A stretch of 64,000 bases of DNA from Planktothricoides raciborskii GIHE-MW2 (GTDB taxonomy: Bacteria > Cyanobacteriota > Cyanobacteriia > Cyanobacteriales > Laspinemataceae), in the NCBI RefSeq assembly GCF_040564635.1, contig NZ_CP159837.1, positions 1,305,001-1,369,000 of the forward strand. The letters are read 5' to 3'. Made by a program: the position numbers and the translations under genes. Below are positions 45,627 to 55,305 of this stretch, one piece after another. Below the pieces are notes generated by a model. It was not told where the DNA came from and did not search any database. It was given only the letters and a program-made list of their open reading frames with translations. Within the stretch, counting starts at the first letter, position 1; the number at the start of each line of letters is the position of its first letter.

Positions 45627-47099
45627 CTAAGATAAAGGCAAGGATATTTTAAAGGTTGAACCCTGATTTAGGGTACTGAATACTTCAATAATGCCCCCAT
45701 GTAGTTGCACAATTTGCTGGGTAATAGCTAACCCTAAGCCAAAGCCTTTTTGATGGCGATCGCCCTTGGGATCGATGCGATAAAACCGTTCAAAAATATG
45801 AGCAATTTCCGTTTTGGGAATACCAATTCCCGTATCTTTTACCGCCACGATCGCCTGACAATTTTCGGTGAATAAACTTACTTCAATGATCCCACCAGGG
45901 GGAGTGTAGCGACAAGCATTATTTAACAAATTAGCGATCGCTTGCGGCAATAAACTTTTTTCACCATTGACCATAACGGCATCCTTAACCCCATCATATT
46001 TCAACTGTAATTGATGGGCTTCAGCTTCGGGGATTAAATCAGCCAATAAACTAGCTACCATTTCCGTTAAATTAATCTGCTGGAAAGATTCAGCAGACAG
46101 CCCCCCTTCATGGCGAGCCAAAAATAGTAATTGCCCCACTAATTTACTCATATTTTTCGCCAATTTAACGATTTTTTGCAAGCGGTTTCGGACAGCAGCT
46201 AAACTCTCTTCTAAATCCTCTGCATATGCTAATTTTTCTAAATCTGCTAATGCCATTAATCCTACTTGGGCATTACTCAAAACAGCGGCTAATGGGGTAC
46301 GCAATTCGTGAGAAGCATTGGCGGTAAACCGCTGAAGTTGCTGGCAAACAACTTGTAACTGTTGATTACTAGCTTGTAAATTCAATTCTCGGTTGGCTAA
46401 CTCTTTTTCTAGTTGGTAAAATAAGTGCATAGACAAATAAAAGCCGAGGAATCCCAATCCAGCCGCAATACATAAAATCGTCCAAGTCACTTGGCGATAA
46501 AAATTCTGGTGTTCTTGGCGTTGTTCTAATAATTTCTCTTCGTTTTCCGCGAAGCGATCGATTAATAATCTGGCTTCATCCATTGTAGCTTTCCCTTCTT
46601 CTAGCCATTCATACAGAGAAGCAGCGGGAACTAATAAATCCGTCCTGCCGCGAATTCTTTTCAGTTCGCTTTGTAGAGTTGATTTTTGGTAAAAAATCGC
46701 TAAATTTTCATTCGTAACATATTTAATATCTTGCAACAAGCGGGTTTGCTGTGGGTTGTCCGTGACTAGGTTTTCTAATTTTTTTAAAGAATCAGGGATA
46801 ATTTTAAAAGCATTCTCATAAGGGTTTAAAAACTCCGGTCGTAGGGTCAAACCATAACCGCGCACCCCATTTTCTGCATCAATTAAAGCATTCAGTAATC
46901 TTTTAGTTTCTAACCGAACGTTTTGCGTATGTTGTACCCATTTTTCATCTTCCACTAGGCTGGCTTTTAACCACGCAAAAGCGGATAAAGCCGCAAACAG
47001 ACAAGTGACCGGAATGGCAATAATTAGGGTTCCCCGAATCCGAATTGGCAGTTGATGCCACCAGGATATAAAAAATTTACTTTGGTTACTACTTTCCAT
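45627..47099 (-). CDS. CHASE3-domain sensor histidine kinase
   Basis: 490 aa. First membrane helix GTLIIAIPVTCLFAALSAFAWL (about 22-43), a CHASE3 outside domain (LIDAENGVRGYGLTLRPEFLNPYENA), second helix VTWTILCIAAGLGFLGFYLSM (about 200-220), coiled coil, HisKA box FTANASHELRTPLAAVLSN (phospho-His), HATPase with ANLLNNACRYTPPGG, VAVKDTGIGIPK, FERFYR and FGLGLAITQQIV. It follows the response regulator at 47144 by 44 bp and probably forms a two-component pair; RppA/RppB-like pairs in Synechocystis are similar. The signal is unknown. Confidence 0.92.
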   Translation of the reverse strand: MESSNQSKFFISWWHQLPIRIRGTLIIAIPVTCLFAALSAFAWLKASLVEDEKWVQHTQNVRLETKRLLNALIDAENGVRGYGLTLRPEFLNPYENAFKIIPDSLKKLENLVTDNPQQTRLLQDIKYVTNENLAIFYQKSTLQSELKRIRGRTDLLVPAASLYEWLEEGKATMDEARLLIDRFAENEEKLLEQRQEHQNFYRQVTWTILCIAAGLGFLGFYLSMHLFYQLEKELANRELNLQASNQQLQVVCQQLQRFTANASHELRTPLAAVLSNAQVGLMALADLEKLAYAEDLEESLAAVRNRLQKIVKLAKNMSKLVGQLLFLARHEGGLSAESFQQINLTEMVASLLADLIPEAEAHQLQLKYDGVKDAVMVNGEKSLLPQAIANLLNNACRYTPPGGIIEVSLFTENCQAIVAVKDTGIGIPKTEIAHIFERFYRIDPKGDRHQKGFGLGLAITQQIVQLHGGIIEVFSTLNQGSTFKISLPLS

Positions 47100-47143
47100 A
47101 AATTAATGGGTAATTAATTCGTTTTAACACCTGATTTTAATCT

Positions 47144-47824
47144 TTAGTTGTTTTGGGGATTTTCCAGACGATAACCCATGCCATAAACAGTTTCTAGCCA
47201 GTGGTCTACTCCCAATTCTTGCAAACGCTTGCGAAGACGTTTAATGCGGGCTGCTACCGCATTACTTTCCGGTTCTTCGCCCCATTCCCACAGGGCTTGT
47301 TCTAGGCGATCCCGGCTGATAACTTTTCTCGGATTTCGCATAAAATATTCTAACATTTGAAAGTCCCGACTGGCTAATTTAATCTGATTTTCTCCTTTAT
47401 TTAAATACATCGTATCTAGGTTCAAAGATAAATCGTTAAATTGGAGAATATCCCCAACCCAAAGAGGCGATCGCCGCCGCAATGCTCGCACCCGCGCTAA
47501 CAATTCATCTAGATCGACGGGTTTCACCAAATAATCATCAGCCCCTGCATCTAAACCCTGCACTTTATCAGCCGTAGTATCTCTCGCAGTCAGCATTAAA
47601 ATCGGGGCATTTTTTCCCGAATGGCGATAAAATTGACAGAGAAAAACCCCATCTTTTCCGGGTAACATCCAATCTAAAATTAATAAATCGTAATCTTTTT
47701 CTCCCATTAACCATTCCGCGTCTATCCCGTCGTTAACCGCATCCACAATATGTCCTGAACGAGTTAAAGCAAAATGTAGGGGTTCGAGTTGTTCTGGATC
47801 GTCTTCAACTAAGAGAATTCGCAT
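47144..47824 (-). CDS. OmpR/PhoB-family response regulator (RppA-like)
   Basis: 226 aa from the ATG at 47824; residues before MRILLVEDDPEQ (an upstream in-frame ATG at 47836) were rejected. Receiver with phospho-Asp in LLILDWMLPGKDG (Asp51 region), switch Thr in MLTARDT and Lys in VKPVDLDELL. The C-terminal winged helix has LASRDFQMLEYFMRNPRKVISRDRL and the recognition helix SNAVAARIKRLRKRL. It resembles cyanobacterial RppA, which controls photosynthesis genes in response to redox or, as NrsR, nickel; this is not settled. Operon with the kinase downstream. Confidence 0.92.
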   Translation of the reverse strand: MRILLVEDDPEQLEPLHFALTRSGHIVDAVNDGIDAEWLMGEKDYDLLILDWMLPGKDGVFLCQFYRHSGKNAPILMLTARDTTADKVQGLDAGADDYLVKPVDLDELLARVRALRRRSPLWVGDILQFNDLSLNLDTMYLNKGENQIKLASRDFQMLEYFMRNPRKVISRDRLEQALWEWGEEPESNAVAARIKRLRKRLQELGVDHWLETVYGMGYRLENPQNN

Positions 47825-48094
47825 GATTTCCACCACATTACCATCGCAAATTACTATCCCAAATTACCATTAAAGAGGGCAAAGATAAGCATTCAGGGAT
47901 CGGGTATCAGCTTTTAAGGAATGTGCCTCTCCCTCAACTCTTACCCCTGACCCCTGACCGCTGAATGCTTACAATATGAATGCACCCCCTAGAAACCCGC
48001 TTGCTTAATTCTTGGTTAATTTTAACCTACCGTAAATTATGTTATATTTTCAGCATTTTTTAGGCATATTTTTTAGGCATATTTTAAGCATCGT

Positions 48095-48976
48095 CTAGCC
48101 CAATAAAAAATTATTTGTACTTAGCATTCCTGGGTTAAAATTATCCACAATTCCCAGCACTTGATTGCTCTGAGTCACTCGAATTGCGGTGCCTAATTCC
48201 ATCGCTTCTAAACTGAGGTCAGCAAAGGTTAATCCTGGAGTTAATTGAATGCGGTCTAACCCGCTTTCAAAGTCAAGAATGCGATCGGCTGTCTGGAAAT
48301 CAGCGGCAGCAGTTGCGGTAGATAAAACAAAGATATCATTTCCCGGCCCGCCGGTGAGAAAATCTTGTCCCATATCCCCACTCAGGATATCATTTCCTTC
48401 TCCTCCATCCAGAAAATCTGAATCTTTGCCACCGAAAAGGATATCATTTCCTAAATTACCAAATAGCATATCTTGGCCGCGATTCCCCGTAAGGGTATCA
48501 TCATCTTTGCCGCCAAAGAGAATATCGTTACCGCTATTCCCAGTTAGCAAATCTTTGCCGCGATTCCCCGATATGATATCATTATTTTCACCGCCGAAGA
48601 TATTATCATTTCCATCATTGCCATTGATGGTATTGGGATTAATTTCGTCGCCAAAAATCAAATCATGTTCCAGGGTTCCTTGTTGTCCGCTATTTAAATT
48701 CTGATTTTCCCAACTGAACGGCAGGGTGACTGGAGAATTGCTGCGAGTAATACTAATCGCATCAAAGTCTTCTAAATCATCGCGATCGCCCACCACCGTT
48801 ACTTGGTCGCCAATATTTAAATTTAAACTATTCCAACTTCCGGCATTCGGTTCCACCCAAATTTGTCCGGTACTATCTTGGAGTAAAAATTCATCTTCCC
48901 GGAACCCAGCAACCGTCCCAGCAATTGTCACAATTACATCTTCTCTTACGGGTAATCCGCCGATATTTGTCGCCAT
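48095..48976 (-). CDS. OB-fold plus RTX calcium-binding repeat protein
   Basis: 293 aa from the ATG at 48976, picked for the GAGGAATC site upstream; the frame opens at 49045. Residues about 10-80 are an OB-fold (VIVTIAGTVAGFREDEFLLQDSTGQIWVEP, VVGDRDDLEDFDAISITR) homologous in pattern to the whole mature protein at 42476. After a linker, eight or so GGxGxDxhx nonapeptides (GNDGNDNIFGG, GNSGNDILFGG, GNLGNDILFGG, GGEGNDILSGD) form a Ca-binding RTX roll, then the usual C-terminal beta region (NQVLGIVDNFNPGMLS) that can direct type I secretion. Probably secreted; ligand unknown. Confidence 0.87.
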   Translation of the reverse strand: MATNIGGLPVREDVIVTIAGTVAGFREDEFLLQDSTGQIWVEPNAGSWNSLNLNIGDQVTVVGDRDDLEDFDAISITRSNSPVTLPFSWENQNLNSGQQGTLEHDLIFGDEINPNTINGNDGNDNIFGGENNDIISGNRGKDLLTGNSGNDILFGGKDDDTLTGNRGQDMLFGNLGNDILFGGKDSDFLDGGEGNDILSGDMGQDFLTGGPGNDIFVLSTATAAADFQTADRILDFESGLDRIQLTPGLTFADLSLEAMELGTAIRVTQSNQVLGIVDNFNPGMLSTNNFLLG

Positions 48977-49665
48977 AGTCTTGATTCCTCTTCGGGTTTT
49001 CCTCTTAGGGTTATTTTGTTCGTTGTTAGAATCTAAGATAGGCAAAGATTATGACCAAAAAATGACGCATCAAAAAAACTCTCAGCCCCCAACAAACCGA
49101 GTTTCTACTCGCAGCTTTGCACCTCATCCGTAAATTTACATAAAAACTCGATTTTTAAATCCGCTCCGTTCTATCTATGTCTCTGTGTTTCTATGGATCC
49201 AATCTATTCCCCATAATTATATACCATAATTATATAGCATTAACATTTTAGATGTGAAATAGGAATTTATGAAGCCTGAAAACCGGCAACAGGCATGGTC
49301 AATAATTTACTTTTGAATTTATTTTTTTAGGAATTAGCAGCACAGGTGAATTGGCTTGACATCTCAAATAAAAATGTTATATTTGGTTATAGGTAAAGAT
49401 GCACAATATATTTGTCATTTTCCCGTATATCCTGCCCCCGCGTTTGGCGTCCCAGACCCGAAGTTTACTGATGCGGGGTTGGGCATTTAAGCAGCTTTCC
49501 CCAAGGTATTTGTTGGGTTTCGTGCCTTAACCCAACCTACTGTTGCTACTATCGATCTGCGGCTGAATTGTTCGTAACTTGTGTGAAACAAAATCCGGGC
49601 GATCGCGCGAGCGAAATTTATTTAGAACGGACTCAGCAACAGGTGAACGATGCTGAGTCAAAAAA
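48977..49665. other. Spacer with GTTGGGTT hairpin
   Basis: About 690 bp with no gene. A GTTGGGTT/AACCCAAC hairpin (8-bp arms, 9-base loop) lies at 49512-49536 and belongs to the same GGTTGGGTT class as 54150-54182. Confidence 0.6.
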
Positions 49666-50664
49666 TCACCTTTGACATATTTGGATCAATTGCTCTACTT
49701 TATTTTCCAGATTTTGTTTATGAATCAGGCCATCGATCCAAGGGGATTCAATCTTGCTATAGCCAAATTTTGCACCGAGCAAGGCTCCGGCTACTGCGGC
49801 ATTGGTATCAGCATCTCCACCTTCATTAATAATCCTTAAGATTCCTTCACGAAAGGTTTGTGCGTGTAATAATGCCCAAAATCCAGCCGCTAAAGTCTTG
49901 AGGGTATAGCCTATCTTAAATGATTCATAGTGATTTAGTCCTTCATCTAAACGGAGCATTTCTAGGGAGGATTCTTTCGCTTGTTTAAAACAATCCTCGA
50001 TCTCTGGATGAAATATCTTAACTTCATTGGCAATGCTATCAACCAAAGCCTCAATATTTGAGTTGCCTTGAATTAACTGACTAATGGCGAGGCATACTGC
50101 AATACATGAGGCAATACACCGAGGATCTGCATGGGTGATTTTACAGACCTGTTCTGCATTCCAGCGAACCTGCTGGAGGTTTTGGTATTGCCAAATCCCT
50201 AAGACTGATGTTCGCATTAATCCACCATTGGCAGCGGAATTTCGACCTTTTGATTCCCAGACTTGCTGGGCAACCTGATGGGGATTTTCTATAAAATCTG
50301 GGTCATGGACGACTCGATAAACAGTGCCACCGATGCCAAAACCATCCGTAACTGCCCACTGTTTGAACCGGGTTGCAATGTCTGTTAAATTAACTTGCTC
50401 ACAGATGAGCAGACTATCAAGAATGCAGAGCATTTGATCCGTATCATCAGTCCAGTCTCCGGGTTGCCAGCGCCAATCATCCAGATCCTCAAATTGATTG
50501 GTAATTTTAGAAAAGAAGCGAATTTGAGCATAGTCAGTTAAGCCATCGGGATAAATAAAATTGACTTCAGATTTTGGCATAAATTCAGTGCCAAATCCAA
50601 GGGCATCCCCGATCGCCTGCCCGAATATCACTCCCCGAATTTTATCCGCTGCGATCGCATCCAT
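49666..50664 (-). CDS. ADP-ribosylglycohydrolase (ARH/DraG family)
   Basis: 332 aa. It begins AADKIRGVIFGQAIGDALGFGTEFM (fold start), has the first metal motif WTDDTDQMLCILDSLL (about 72-87), the RTSVLGIW stretch and the second metal motif NEGGDADTNAAVAGALLGAKFG (about 285-306). Intact binuclear Mg site, so likely active. The family removes ADP-ribose from proteins, DNA or small molecules; DraG-type enzymes reverse ADP-ribosylation. It lies 134 bp behind, and on the same strand as, the tubulin-like gene, so may be its fourth operon member. The gap holds the repeats at 50727-50797. Confidence 0.9.
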   Translation of the reverse strand: MDAIAADKIRGVIFGQAIGDALGFGTEFMPKSEVNFIYPDGLTDYAQIRFFSKITNQFEDLDDWRWQPGDWTDDTDQMLCILDSLLICEQVNLTDIATRFKQWAVTDGFGIGGTVYRVVHDPDFIENPHQVAQQVWESKGRNSAANGGLMRTSVLGIWQYQNLQQVRWNAEQVCKITHADPRCIASCIAVCLAISQLIQGNSNIEALVDSIANEVKIFHPEIEDCFKQAKESSLEMLRLDEGLNHYESFKIGYTLKTLAAGFWALLHAQTFREGILRIINEGGDADTNAAVAGALLGAKFGYSKIESPWIDGLIHKQNLENKVEQLIQICQR

Positions 50665-50726
50665 ACCTGATTACCTCATTACCTGATATAGCTCATCTAT
50701 AGCATCATCTATAGCATTGCTAACCA

Positions 50727-50797
50727 GAAACCCGGAAGAAACCCGGTTTCTTGAAGAAAGAAGAAACCCGGTTTCGCCGAAGTTACCGGGTTTCTTT
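50727..50797. repeat. Clustered GAAACCCGGTTTC elements
   Basis: Four or so members of the dispersed family in 70 bp (AGAAACCCGG, GAAACCCGGTTTCTT, GAAACCCGGTTTCG, TACCGGGTTTCTTTT), able to pair with one another. They fill the gap between the tubulin-like gene and the ARH gene. Confidence 0.8.
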
Positions 50798-50798
50798 T

Positions 50799-53700
50799 CT
50801 ATAACGAAACTAATTGATTCCCACACTTATAACAAAACTTGGAATTGGTGGGATTTTTGGTGCCGCAATTGGTGCAGAAAACATGGTTTTGCTGCGGGGT
50901 TTGATCCACTGGGGGGACAGGCTGAGAAATTTTCGGGGTTTCCTTAGATATCTCAATGGTTTTTTCCGGTGTTTTCTCAGTAGTAGTGGCCGTGACTGGC
51001 AGCTTATAACGAGTAATCACATTCTGGATAATTGTCGCTTCTCGCTTATAGATGAGGCTATCTTTACCTCCCTCTTTTTCTAGTTCTATTTGCCGCTGGT
51101 TTAAGTAAGCCATGAACTGCTGATATAACTGCTGCTTTTCTCGGTCACTGTCCGCTTGTTCAAGTTTAGCCTTGACTTGCCGTTCAATTTCTTCGCGATC
51201 GCCCCGACAAGCGAGCACTTCTAACACTTGCACTGCCTCTTCCCAGGTAGAGGCAATATCCACATTTTCTTCACCGATTACGGTTTTGCGAGTATAGCGA
51301 ATTACCTTTTCTTTGGTACTGCGATTTTCTTCAACCCGTAATACTTTCAGCGATCGCGCTTCAACCACTAGCTGATAAATTTGGGGATTTTCGGGAAAAA
51401 TATCCCAAAACGGGGGCTCTTTTTGGATATGAACTGGAATCGGTGGGTCTTTACTTTCCCCCCGTAATTGAGCCCGTTTTGCCTCAATAGTTTGGCCTTT
51501 CCAATCTTGATAAGACTGGCGCAACTCCCGCATCCCATCAATGCTACGCAGGGAAAAACCGCCGGTTTCTTGGACAAAAACCACGCGATGCCGTTCTGCT
51601 TCTCCCAAAGGAGTCACCGCATCTTTACTGCCTACTCGTTCTTCTAATAAGGGCAATAATTTAATTGCTGCGGGATCGACAGGATTGCGACCTCCGATAA
51701 CCGCAACTTTGACATTTGTAGCCGGAGTAAATCCCGCATCTTTCCCAGACATTACCGCTTGATTGAGTAAAATTAATGGCTTAGACTTGCTGTAAGCAAT
51801 GCCCAATTGGGTGCGAATTTCTCCCGGATCATTGTTAAAGATTTTGAAGATGCGATCGCACGCGGCTAACTCTTTTTTCAACCGGCTACTATTCGGCGCA
51901 TCCGTAATCACTCGTTGACTTTTTTGAGTAATAATTTCGATAAAATCATCATCCTGCACATCCGCCAACTCTGGCAAATTAAACAGTCGCATCACCTCAT
52001 TAGAAGTGCGATTTTGTTTCCACAACGGACTTGCTTCCGCCAAAGTTTGATCCGATAAATTGCGGCAAATGCCATCCATGCCGATATGATATTTACTCTT
52101 ACTCCCTTCCGTAGACCCGGCATATTGTTCGACTAAATCCTGATACAAATCATTCAACTCTTGACGATCATAAAGCTTAATTCCATTAATAACTAAAGCA
52201 TCCGCACTATCCGCTTGGGCATCCGCTAACTTTTGGAAATTATCCCGCCATTGGCGTAACTTTTGATTAAAGCGGGCTAACCGTCGTTCTAACTCATCCA
52301 AATGTTCTTGTAAACGGGCAATAACCTCCAAACCCAAAAACCGGGCTTTGCGTTGAATAGTCGCAATTAAACTGCCTTCTAAACCGCCCAAGGCAGATTG
52401 ACAATATTCCTCCATTTTCGCTTGTTTAGTCAACCCAAACTTATCTTTAAAATGGGCAATATCTTGCAGGGCATCCTCATATTGTTTCTGGCGTTTTTCC
52501 TCATTGGGTTGCCAGACTTTCTCCGCTTCCCGGCGAAACTTTTCGGCTGAAGCTGTAAAAATTTGCCGCATAATGCTGATAAAACTATCGGCAAACTTTG
52601 GCCCTCGGTTGCGGTCTTCCAGAATCCGATAAAATTCTTCTTCTAAAGCCTTACGTCCTTGGATAATAGTCCGATTGCGATTATCGTACATCTTTTGCAA
52701 GAAATCCCCATGCAACCGTTCGTCGGGGCTTAATTCCCGCAAGTGATTTGAGCGATATTCCTCAACTTTTGGGCTTAAATAACCATCAACAAATTGCAGA
52801 ATTTTGCCTTTTTCTGCCCCCATTACACCGCCAACTCCCTGCTGGGTACATTGCAATAAATTCTCCTTAGCGATTTCATTGCGAATACTGTTCACCCAAC
52901 TGGAAATTTCTGCCAAATAAGACTTATCCCCAGCAGCAGATAAATCCATAATTAACTCTATATCCGTCAACCGCATTCGCTTGAGCAGATCGTTCTGAAT
53001 TAACTCAAACATTTGCGGCGGTAATTGCACTGATTCATTTAGCCACCACCGGATAAAATCAGCCCCTAAACGACTGGCTAAAGATGTGCGAATTTGGGCG
53101 ATGGGAATTTCTAGAGTAGATAAGCCAAAACTCATAAAGTTTTTCGGATAGCCTCGTCCCCCTGGATCCGCCGCAGCCCAGGCACCTTTAATATTATCCC
53201 GAATTGACCGTTTATGGGGGGCAAAGTCGGAGGTTAAATCAAGGAATATATTCTGGGCAATTAGTTCGCGAATTGCCTCCAGACCAAATTCACTTTCGCC
53301 GTTTTTGGTGCCCACTAAGTAGGTAAAATCAAAGGGCGGTAATTTCTGGCGAATTTCATCCATTAAGCTACTACTATATTGAGCCACATATTCGGTGCGA
53401 TGGTCAGAGAAATAACTCAATTCCATCATCGCCGCATAACCATTCGCTAAGACGCGATCGCCCACATTAATCCCCGCAAAAGCCTCTGGAGTAGGGGCAA
53501 TTCCTGTCACCAAAGGACTCGATTGACCCTTTAACCAATGGCGTACACAATAGCCCAGGTCAATCATCATCCCACTGCCCGTCCCCCCGGAAAGTGACCC
53601 GACCACAAACACATTTAAACTATTTGTCACCACCTTAATGCCGTACTTATCCAGCATAATATTTTCGTGACCTTTTACTCGTTCTGCGGCCTGATTAAAT

Positions 53701-54110
53701 GCTTTTTGAATTTTGTGATAATTGCAGAAAAAAGCAAAGCGACCACAGCCACGAATTTGGCCAGCCCCAGCTTCAATGGCGCTGAGATTTCGTTCTAATT
53801 CCGTAGGAAACCACTGGGCAATCCAGGGATAATTTTGCATATTATCCATCATATCCCGGACTTGGCGACCACTCACACTTGCCCATAACTTTTCTGAATC
53901 TTTAAACGCAGAACCTGCCGCATTCGGACTGGTGACTTTATATTCTTTATCCGTATCGATGATTAGGAAGCTAATTAAGGGAAAATTATTCAAACTGCCA
54001 TAAGTTTCCTCCACCAAGCGGCGGACTCTTGCCAGCACCTCATGTCCCGTACCCCCGACCCCAATTAACACCGTGGGCACCATACTTTTTTCTTCTACCG
54101 TAACTGCCAT
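50799..54110 (-). CDS. Giant tubulin-like GTPase (Tubulin_2 type) with C-terminal zinc ribbon
   Basis: 1103 aa from the ATG at 54110; ACAGGAGAAAAAT precedes it, and a longer frame from 54185 would include a strong hairpin (54150-54182), so was rejected. Residues 10-22 hold VPTVLIGVGGTGHEVLARV, and residues 170-180 the tubulin/FtsZ signature VVGSLSGGTGSGM; AIEAGAGQIRGCGR (111-124) sits where the nucleotide-contact T3 loop would be. The middle (about 430-760) is rich in helices and coils (LQEHLDELERRLARFNQKLRQW). The last 25 residues are a double-CxxC zinc ribbon (CTNCGTKNPTNSKFCYKCG). Such proteins are known in bacteria with vWA partners but poorly studied. GTP binding is likely; polymerisation is not shown. 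Confidence 0.85.
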   Translation of the reverse strand: MAVTVEEKSMVPTVLIGVGGTGHEVLARVRRLVEETYGSLNNFPLISFLIIDTDKEYKVTSPNAAGSAFKDSEKLWASVSGRQVRDMMDNMQNYPWIAQWFPTELERNLSAIEAGAGQIRGCGRFAFFCNYHKIQKAFNQAAERVKGHENIMLDKYGIKVVTNSLNVFVVGSLSGGTGSGMMIDLGYCVRHWLKGQSSPLVTGIAPTPEAFAGINVGDRVLANGYAAMMELSYFSDHRTEYVAQYSSSLMDEIRQKLPPFDFTYLVGTKNGESEFGLEAIRELIAQNIFLDLTSDFAPHKRSIRDNIKGAWAAADPGGRGYPKNFMSFGLSTLEIPIAQIRTSLASRLGADFIRWWLNESVQLPPQMFELIQNDLLKRMRLTDIELIMDLSAAGDKSYLAEISSWVNSIRNEIAKENLLQCTQQGVGGVMGAEKGKILQFVDGYLSPKVEEYRSNHLRELSPDERLHGDFLQKMYDNRNRTIIQGRKALEEEFYRILEDRNRGPKFADSFISIMRQIFTASAEKFRREAEKVWQPNEEKRQKQYEDALQDIAHFKDKFGLTKQAKMEEYCQSALGGLEGSLIATIQRKARFLGLEVIARLQEHLDELERRLARFNQKLRQWRDNFQKLADAQADSADALVINGIKLYDRQELNDLYQDLVEQYAGSTEGSKSKYHIGMDGICRNLSDQTLAEASPLWKQNRTSNEVMRLFNLPELADVQDDDFIEIITQKSQRVITDAPNSSRLKKELAACDRIFKIFNNDPGEIRTQLGIAYSKSKPLILLNQAVMSGKDAGFTPATNVKVAVIGGRNPVDPAAIKLLPLLEERVGSKDAVTPLGEAERHRVVFVQETGGFSLRSIDGMRELRQSYQDWKGQTIEAKRAQLRGESKDPPIPVHIQKEPPFWDIFPENPQIYQLVVEARSLKVLRVEENRSTKEKVIRYTRKTVIGEENVDIASTWEEAVQVLEVLACRGDREEIERQVKAKLEQADSDREKQQLYQQFMAYLNQRQIELEKEGGKDSLIYKREATIIQNVITRYKLPVTATTTEKTPEKTIEISKETPKISQPVPPVDQTPQQNHVFCTNCGTKNPTNSKFCYKCGNQLVSL

Positions 54111-54149
54111 ATTTTTCTCCTGTTTAATGACACTTGATTTTATTATATT

Positions 54150-54182
54150 TGTCGGTTGGGTTTCCTTCCTCAACCCAACCGA
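54150..54182. repeat. GGTTGGGTT hairpin upstream of the tubulin-like gene
   Basis: GTCGGTTGGGTT and AACCCAACCGAC, a perfect 12-bp stem with a 9-base loop, 40 bp before the chosen start. On the minus strand it stands in the leader between the vWA and tubulin-like genes. Confidence 0.85.
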
Positions 54183-54307
54183 CAATTGCTAACACACCCT
54201 AAATTCTACTACCTTGGTGCGTTACGGTGGACAATTAAGTTAACCCGTGAAACATTAATTTTTCGCCGCCTAACACACCCTACCTTCTCATATATGAACT
54301 GTTGAAT

Positions 54308-55177
54308 TTAGCAAGCACCCGTAAAGGGTAAACCAAATAATCGCCAAACCACAATAATGGTTAAAATTGTCCAAAATAGGGCATTGCCTAAAGCCAGTTG
54401 ACCGCTGAGGGTCATGTCTAAACCAATTAACCCTTGAAATAACCACCGATCTAATGGTAGCGTCAACATCCACATTAAGCAAATAAATGCTGCTCCTAAC
54501 CAGAAAATTATCCAGCGCAGATTACTATTAAAGCGGGTAAACAAGTTTTCCGTAAATAAAGTGCTTAGTTGGCTGGCTTCTCCAGAGAGATAAATCCCTC
54601 GACTGCGAATGGTCGCCGTTTGCAGATCGGAGGAAACTATATTCCCTAAAACCACCGCATTAATTTTAACATTTTCCTTAATAGCCTGATCGACGATTTC
54701 TGGGTTTACGTCAACAATTCCATCGGTGACAATTAACAGTTCTCGACAATGCTTGAGAATGGTCTTGAGAGAGTTTACCCCTTCTTGAATGGCTAAATTC
54801 AGATTAGTTCCTCCCCCTAATTGTTTTTCTAGGCTAGGATTCTGTAATGCTTGGGTTAACTCATTGTCTACTTCCTGAGTCTTACTATTAAAAGATGTGG
54901 TTAATGGTTGGACGTTGCTGGCAAAAGCCAATATTTTGATTTTGTTTGGGTTTTTGAGTGCTTCGTTTTGCTGTAAATAGGATTTAATTGCCAGGATTTC
55001 TTGTTGTCGCACATAACCCGTGGTACTGCCACTCAGGTCAAGAGAAATTGCCACCGCTACCGGAGGTCTGCCCCAACTTAATAGCCAACCCAAGACAGCA
55101 ATGATTAAACAGCCAATCATTAACATTAACGGAATTTGAAATAGAGGATATAGCCAGAGTTGACGACGCTGAAGCAT
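54308..55177 (-). CDS. Membrane-anchored vWA-domain protein
   Basis: 289 aa. N-terminal helix PLFQIPLMLMIGCLIIAVLGWLL (11-33), then a vWA domain with MIDAS DxSxS in AISLDLSGSTTG (Asp47, Ser49, Ser51), a Thr in LGGGTNLNLAIQEG (about 118) and the final Asp in LLIVTDGIVDVN (about 143-154). Two C-terminal helices follow (RWIIFWLGAAFICLMWML; LFWTILTIIVVWRLFG). The topology (N in, domain, then two helices) resembles BatA-type vWA proteins. All metal-site residues look intact. No ribosome site: TTATTAGTTATTAG low-complexity DNA touches the start. Sits between the receptor-like gene and the tubulin-like gene. Confidence 0.88.
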   Translation of the reverse strand: MLQRRQLWLYPLFQIPLMLMIGCLIIAVLGWLLSWGRPPVAVAISLDLSGSTTGYVRQQEILAIKSYLQQNEALKNPNKIKILAFASNVQPLTTSFNSKTQEVDNELTQALQNPSLEKQLGGGTNLNLAIQEGVNSLKTILKHCRELLIVTDGIVDVNPEIVDQAIKENVKINAVVLGNIVSSDLQTATIRSRGIYLSGEASQLSTLFTENLFTRFNSNLRWIIFWLGAAFICLMWMLTLPLDRWLFQGLIGLDMTLSGQLALGNALFWTILTIIVVWRLFGLPFTGAC

Positions 55178-55189
55178 GATAATTTAGTT

Positions 55190-55270
55190 ATTAGTTATTA
55201 GTTATTAGTTGTTGGTTGTTAGTTGGTGGTTGTCAGAAACCGGGTTTCTTAAAGAAACCCGGTTTCTTTT
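55190..55270. repeat. Low-complexity leader and GAAACCGGG hairpin between receptor and vWA genes
   Basis: TTAGTTATTAG/TTGTTGGTTG tract (55180-55232), then an inverted pair AGAAACCGGGTTTCTT-AAGAAACCCGGTTTCT (55235-55267), a near-perfect 16-bp hairpin with almost no loop, of the family seen at 5966. Confidence 0.85.
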
Positions 55271-55305
55271 ACAGCGGTTTTCAGATTGGTCAACCAGAAA
55301 TATCT

